Assembly (NCBI RefSeq): GCF_027172205.1
Contig: NC_070614.1
Coordinates: forward strand, 44,259,001-44,323,000
Direction: 5' to 3'
Origin: Podarcis raffonei
Lineage: Eukaryota; Chordata; Lepidosauria; Squamata; Lacertidae
Length of the DNA stretch: 64,000 nucleotides
Shown here: in pieces, positions 60,160-64,000 of the stretch
Layout: each line of letters begins with the position of its first letter
Position numbering within the stretch: the stretch's first letter is position 1
Notes under the pieces: model-generated
Told to the model about the DNA's origin: nothing
Seen by the model: only the letters and a program-made list of their open reading frames with translations
Databases searched by the model: none
Program-made: the position numbers and the translations under genes

Positions 60160-61040
60160 CTAGAGAGAAAAGAAACAGCAATTTTAATGCATGGGAAATT
60201 GTTCTCATCATAGCTGTCTTAGAAGAAGTCCACCTAACATTGATGCAAATAATTGAGACTATGCTTTCTAGAGGGAACTTGCTTGGGATCTCTATGTGAA
60301 AGACCTCTAGATCTCTACAGTTCTAAGGAGATAGAGATCCACCAGATGAATCGAAATTGGGGGTGTGGAATTTTGGGGGCTTTAAGGACTTCCTTAGAGA
60401 AGCTCACAACAGATGCCTAAAAAGGATCCTTTGTATTTAAAAGGGTTTTCCCACAACTTTTTCATAATAACAAAAAAACCACAAAATAAATAGTACTAAT
60501 GAAACGTTCTTTTACATTTTGCAGACAACAGATCTTGCAGTCATCACATCAGAGTTACCTGGGAATTTGCTGGTGCAAAAATGTTTCACCTGGGTTTCTA
60601 CGTATTTTTTACTCAATATGTTTATAAAGAACTACTCATAAAACTTTTGTATGTAAATAACGAAAACTATATATTATACCCAGTCCTTTTTTTCTGGGGG
60701 GATGCAGGGGTACGCATACCCCTAAACATTTTGTGAATCTAAGTTTGGCCTCCTTGAGGGGTGGTATTTCACTATGTGTAGGAAAATGAGAGTACCCCTA
60801 AACATTTTTTGGGGGGGAGAAGGACTGATTATACAATTATTTGAAGATCACCCCCAGCTTACTTTGGGGGGAGGAATGTATTCTTTGATATATATTTATA
60901 TGACAAGTCCTACCAATTTCATTTGAAAACATCCCATCTGGACATGGAGCACAATCATAACAGCAAGATTTCTCCCCCTCTTTTTTTTTCTTATGGTAGC
61001 CAGGATGGCAGTTGTCATTACATACTGAAAGAGGTGGTAC
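59258..61040 (-). CDS. V2R receptor G, partial (exons 5-6)
   Basis: Exon 5 (61040-60914) and exon 6 (60159-59258) join in frame for 342 residues and are close to receptor F, so F and G are tandem duplicates on the minus strand. The 7TM exon is open to TAA. Oddities: exon 5 has EKSCC where all sisters have an aromatic residue (FCC), and its lysine stretch is coded by a run of nine A bases. Exons 1-4 are not seen in the remaining 3 kb. Where exon 4 would be expected by comparison with F, an LTR-type element sits instead. It may be a gene with a long intron 4 reaching past the window, or a remnant. Confidence 0.87.
60914..61040 (-). CDS. V2R G exon 5 (NCD3G)
   Basis: The exon is 127 nt and encodes [40 protein letters not shown], ending in phase 1 at GTAGGA. 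All cysteines are kept. The residue before the CC pair is Ser, not Phe. Confidence 0.88.
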
Positions 61041-61566
61041 CTATCCAAAGGGAAATTGATTATTAAGAAAATGTCCAGGAAATTGAACTTATATCAGTAA
61101 AAAGCACCAGTAAACGAAAGTGCAAATGGCGTGGAATAAAAAGTGCACAAGAGAACAGGTGCCGGAATCACTGGATGAAATACCTACTAGATCAGGCATC
61201 TTGAACACTAAAGAAGATTATTATATTATATTAATTATATTATTATATTATATTAATTATATTATAATATAATATAATATTATATTATTATTCAATTTAT
61301 TGGATACTTATCTTCCTATGCACACACTTTAAAAGGCCATGGATCATTAATAGCCAAAAGCTTGGTCGAAGAGGAATGTTATTATTTGGCACCCAAATAT
61401 ATATTAAAATGGTGTCAGGAGAGCCTCCCTGGGGACTGAATTCCACAAATCGGGAGCCACCACAGTAAACACCTGTTCTCATGTTGTCACCCTCCAGACT
61501 CCACCCTCTATGTAGTAGGCACACAAATAAAGGACTCAGATGATGATTGGACTATTGTAGTACCTA

Positions 61567-62113
61567 GGTAAGGTAAAGTTAAAGGACCCCGGGATGGTTA
61601 AGTCCAGTCAAAGGCAACTATGGGGTTGCGGCACTCATCTCACTTTCAGGCCGAGGGAGCCAGAATTTGTTCACAGACAGCTTTCTGGGTCATGTGGCCA
61701 GCATGACTAAACCACTTCTGGCGCAACAGGACACTGTGATGGAAGCTAGAGCGCACAGAAACACTGTTTTCCTTCCCACCACAGCGGCACCTACCATTTT
61801 TTTCCGTCTATAAGATGCCCCCATGTATAAAATTCCCCATTATTTTGGGGGACTCCGAATAAAAAAATGGGGGGAGATACTATTCGTGTATTAGACGAGC
61901 CCAGATTTTGAGCATTATTTTAGAGTAAAAAAAACCATAGTATTATACTATACACGGAATAGTATGGCATTTATCTACTTGCACTGGTGTACTTTCAAAC
62001 TGCTAGGTTGGCAGAAGCTGGGACAGAGCAATGGGAGCTCACCCCATCACTGGGATTTGAATTGGCAAGCCCAAGAGGCTCAGTGGTTTAGACCACAGTG
62101 CCACCGGCGTCCC
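61567..62113 (-). repeat. tRNA-derived SINE split by a MITE-like insert
   Basis: The SINE parts are about 61567-61794 and 61976-62113, with the TATCTACTTGCACT core and TCAGTGGTTTAGACCACAG near the end. The flanking ATTGTAGTACCTA and ATTGTACCTA resemble a worn target duplication. The insert at 61795-61975 starts near TTTTTTCCGTCTATAAGATG. Confidence 0.68.
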
Positions 62114-62184
62114 CATTGTACCTACACTTAGCCCAGCAAATAGTACAACTTGTAAAACATCTGATCTAATGTCACTACCTAGAA

Positions 62185-62312
62185 CAAGTGTGGGAAACTT
62201 TTTACCCTCCAGATGTTGCTGAACTACAACTCCTAACAGCCTCAGCAGTTACGACCGATGGCCAGGGATGATAGGAGCTGTATTTCAGCAACATCGAAAG
62301 TACAAAAGTGTT
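62185..62312 (+). mobile_element. hAT-like MITE remnant
   Basis: The block CTCCAGATGTTGCTGAACTA CAACTCC pairs with GGAGCTGTATTTCAGCAACA TCG further on, giving the inverted layout of small hAT elements. Ends are worn. Confidence 0.45.
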
Positions 62313-62743
62313 TCCATGCCAGAAACAGAATGACTTGAACTAGACGTTTCTAAACTTAATAAAGTGTAATTTACACTGCTTTCCATAGTTAGAATTTCTC
62401 CCTTCCATATAAATGTTTCAGGATATAACATTAATAAAAAATAATACAGATGGGAAATAATTTAATGGAATAGCTAAAGCAGGATGTAGCAAGTCATTTG
62501 AATGTTGATTGTTAACTCACAATTTAAAGTTTATCAGTATTTGCTTTCAAAATAATTATTTCACATTTGAAAGGACTGTAAAAGAAAACCTTGCAATCAA
62601 TAAGAAAAACTTAAAACTTTTCTTGGCTGTCTTGACTGGTTATATTAAAAATGAATGTAATAACAGAAATTTTAATTTCTGTATTAAAAGGCAATTGTCT
62701 CTGTTCCATATATTATTTTGAAGACGTTAGAAATTGTTGATAT

Positions 62744-63560
62744 TGTTATGAGTTTGGGGTGTTAAGGTGGGTGCCAGACCCCTCTAATCCATTGATCCAA
62801 CAAGTGTTAGAATTTAATCAAGGTTTCTAATTATTGGAATTGCCAGGCCAGCCTCCTGGTGTGGTGATAGCCTGGATGATGAACCATTAAGAGGGATTAA
62901 GGGGCTTGGCGCAAGGTGGCAAATGGGTGGAGTTTTCTCCCTCAATAAATAAAGCTAGAGTTTAGAGTACAGAGTATGGAGGAATGATTTGACCTAGAAG
63001 TAAAGCAGCAAAATGGAGAGAGCCAGAGAAATATTTCAGAGCAATGGTTGATTTCACTGAAGGTTCAGGTTGTATATATGTGTAAGTAAACTATATCTCT
63101 TAGAGACACCACAGTCTCTGCTGTGCCACATTTCCAAAGGAAACACCACCCCTGGAACCCCTGGAATCTCACACTGCTCAGACATTGGGGTGGCATGCAA
63201 CACTGGTGTTAGAATCTAGATTTGTGTTTCTGGAGATGAGCCTGTGAGCCAAGAGTCCTGATTCTAAATGGAGGGAGGAACGGGAAGACACCTGGAACAG
63301 ATAAAGCAGCAAAGCTAGCAGCAGATGGAGCAGCAGTTTGCTGAAATGAAGTCCTCTCAATGGGTTTGCTAGATCAACAGCTGCAAGTGGTGAAGACTGA
63401 CCTAGAAGCCTGGTTGTGAGACTTCAGTAAGAGGACAAAAGCCTAGCTAGCCTGGACTCTAAGGTATCTGAGTCACTAGCTGAAACCCTAACGGCTTTGG
63501 CTAATTTGGTGTTGGCCAACAGGCTCGCAACAGCACAGAGTGGGGTGCTCTGGATTCAGC
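62744..63560 (+). mobile_element. LTR retroelement 5' part (LTR plus start of internal region; fossil)
   Basis: An LTR-like block runs from TGTTATGAGTTTGG (62744) to GGAATCTCACA (63173), with AATAAATAAAG near 62944. After it comes a possible primer-binding region (about 63175-63200) and a short gag-like stretch rich in Gln and Glu codons at about 63270-63440. It looks broken and incomplete. A Gypsy-type affinity is a guess. Confidence 0.42.
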
Positions 63561-64000
63561 GTGGGGTGCACAGCACCTGGTCTTCTCTCAACTGTGTGGC
63601 ACAGGGTGCTTGGTGTGGCCTGCTCCCAACCGTGCCATGTCACAAGCACTTGTTGCATGCCGCGTGTGTGATGTCACACACGCACCTTGCATGCGTGCAA
63701 CATCAGGCCCCCTCTTCAATGCAAGATGACACTGCTGCATTCCTCAGTTTCTTTAACACACTTTTATCTATTTGTCAACTCAATACAGCTTCCCAGTGAA
63801 TTTCAAATGTATGCAATATATTAATCAATTCTGCCTTTTTCTTTGTTACATCTACAGTGGCAGAGCTAGTGGCTCCAGCACCCGGAGCGGCTCTGCATGG
63901 GGGGGCGGGGGTACCAGTGCACAGAGGCGCATCCCAGGGGGGCGATGTCACCCCCCTCAGGGATGACACCCAGGGTGGACTGCACCCACCCCACCCCCTT
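63561..64000. other. Unassigned repeat-like sequence at window end
   Basis: GC-rich blocks such as GCATGGGGGGGCGGGGGTAC and CCCAGGGTGGACTGCACCC look repetitive but are not assigned. No V2R exon is seen. Confidence 0.35.

Overview
The window is a piece of a tandem array of vomeronasal type-2 receptor (V2R) genes in a vertebrate genome, most likely a squamate reptile and plausibly a lizard. Two observations support this. First, there are repeated six-exon class C GPCR genes, each with a signal peptide, a Venus-flytrap ligand domain, a nine-cysteine NCD3G domain and a one-exon 7TM domain. Second, the repeat landscape is dense in tRNA-derived SINEs, CR1, L2 and L1 LINEs, short DNA transposons and LTR fragments of lizard type. 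The species cannot be named from sequence alone.

Layout. Positions 262-3578 (+) carry exons 5-6 of receptor A, whose upstream exons lie outside the window. Positions 6568-15666 (+) carry receptor B with all six exons, but its 7TM exon is split by a SINE with an 11-bp target duplication, so it is called a pseudogene. An orphan, broken exon 1 (C) lies at 17440-17640. Positions 21372-33151 (+) hold receptor D, six exons, open throughout (877 aa). A decayed 7TM-exon relic (33290-33860) and a scrap of exon 2 (about 34955-34991) follow. Positions 35511-43145 (+) hold receptor E, complete (875 aa). A 4.5-kb tail-to-tail spacer full of repeats follows. On the minus strand, 57641-47647 hold receptor F, complete (about 881-894 aa depending on the start). 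Exons 6 and 5 of receptor G lie at 59258-61040 (minus), with no exon 4 recognised in the next 3 kb.

All complete genes share one exon plan: exon 1 about 206-245 nt ending in phase 2; exon 2 292 nt; exon 3 840-891 nt; exon 4 228 nt; exon 5 127 nt ending in phase 1; exon 6 902 nt including the stop. In the vomeronasal organ, V2Rs detect mainly peptide and protein cues and signal through Gao and TRPC2. That statement is family knowledge and is not visible in the sequence. The 7TM exons form three groups by their first residues: A/B (MDDCFQC), D/E (MDYCI-C) and F/G (METCV-CP). This fits stepwise local duplication plus at least one inversion.

The main interest is gene birth and death rather than a new system: a SINE-killed receptor beside a nearly identical live copy, a LINE inserted three bases into a splice donor, two competing in-frame acceptors in receptor E, a dinucleotide repeat serving as a polypyrimidine tract in F, and a shared block at the same distance (about 278 bp) upstream of the ATG in D and E that may be a promoter element.
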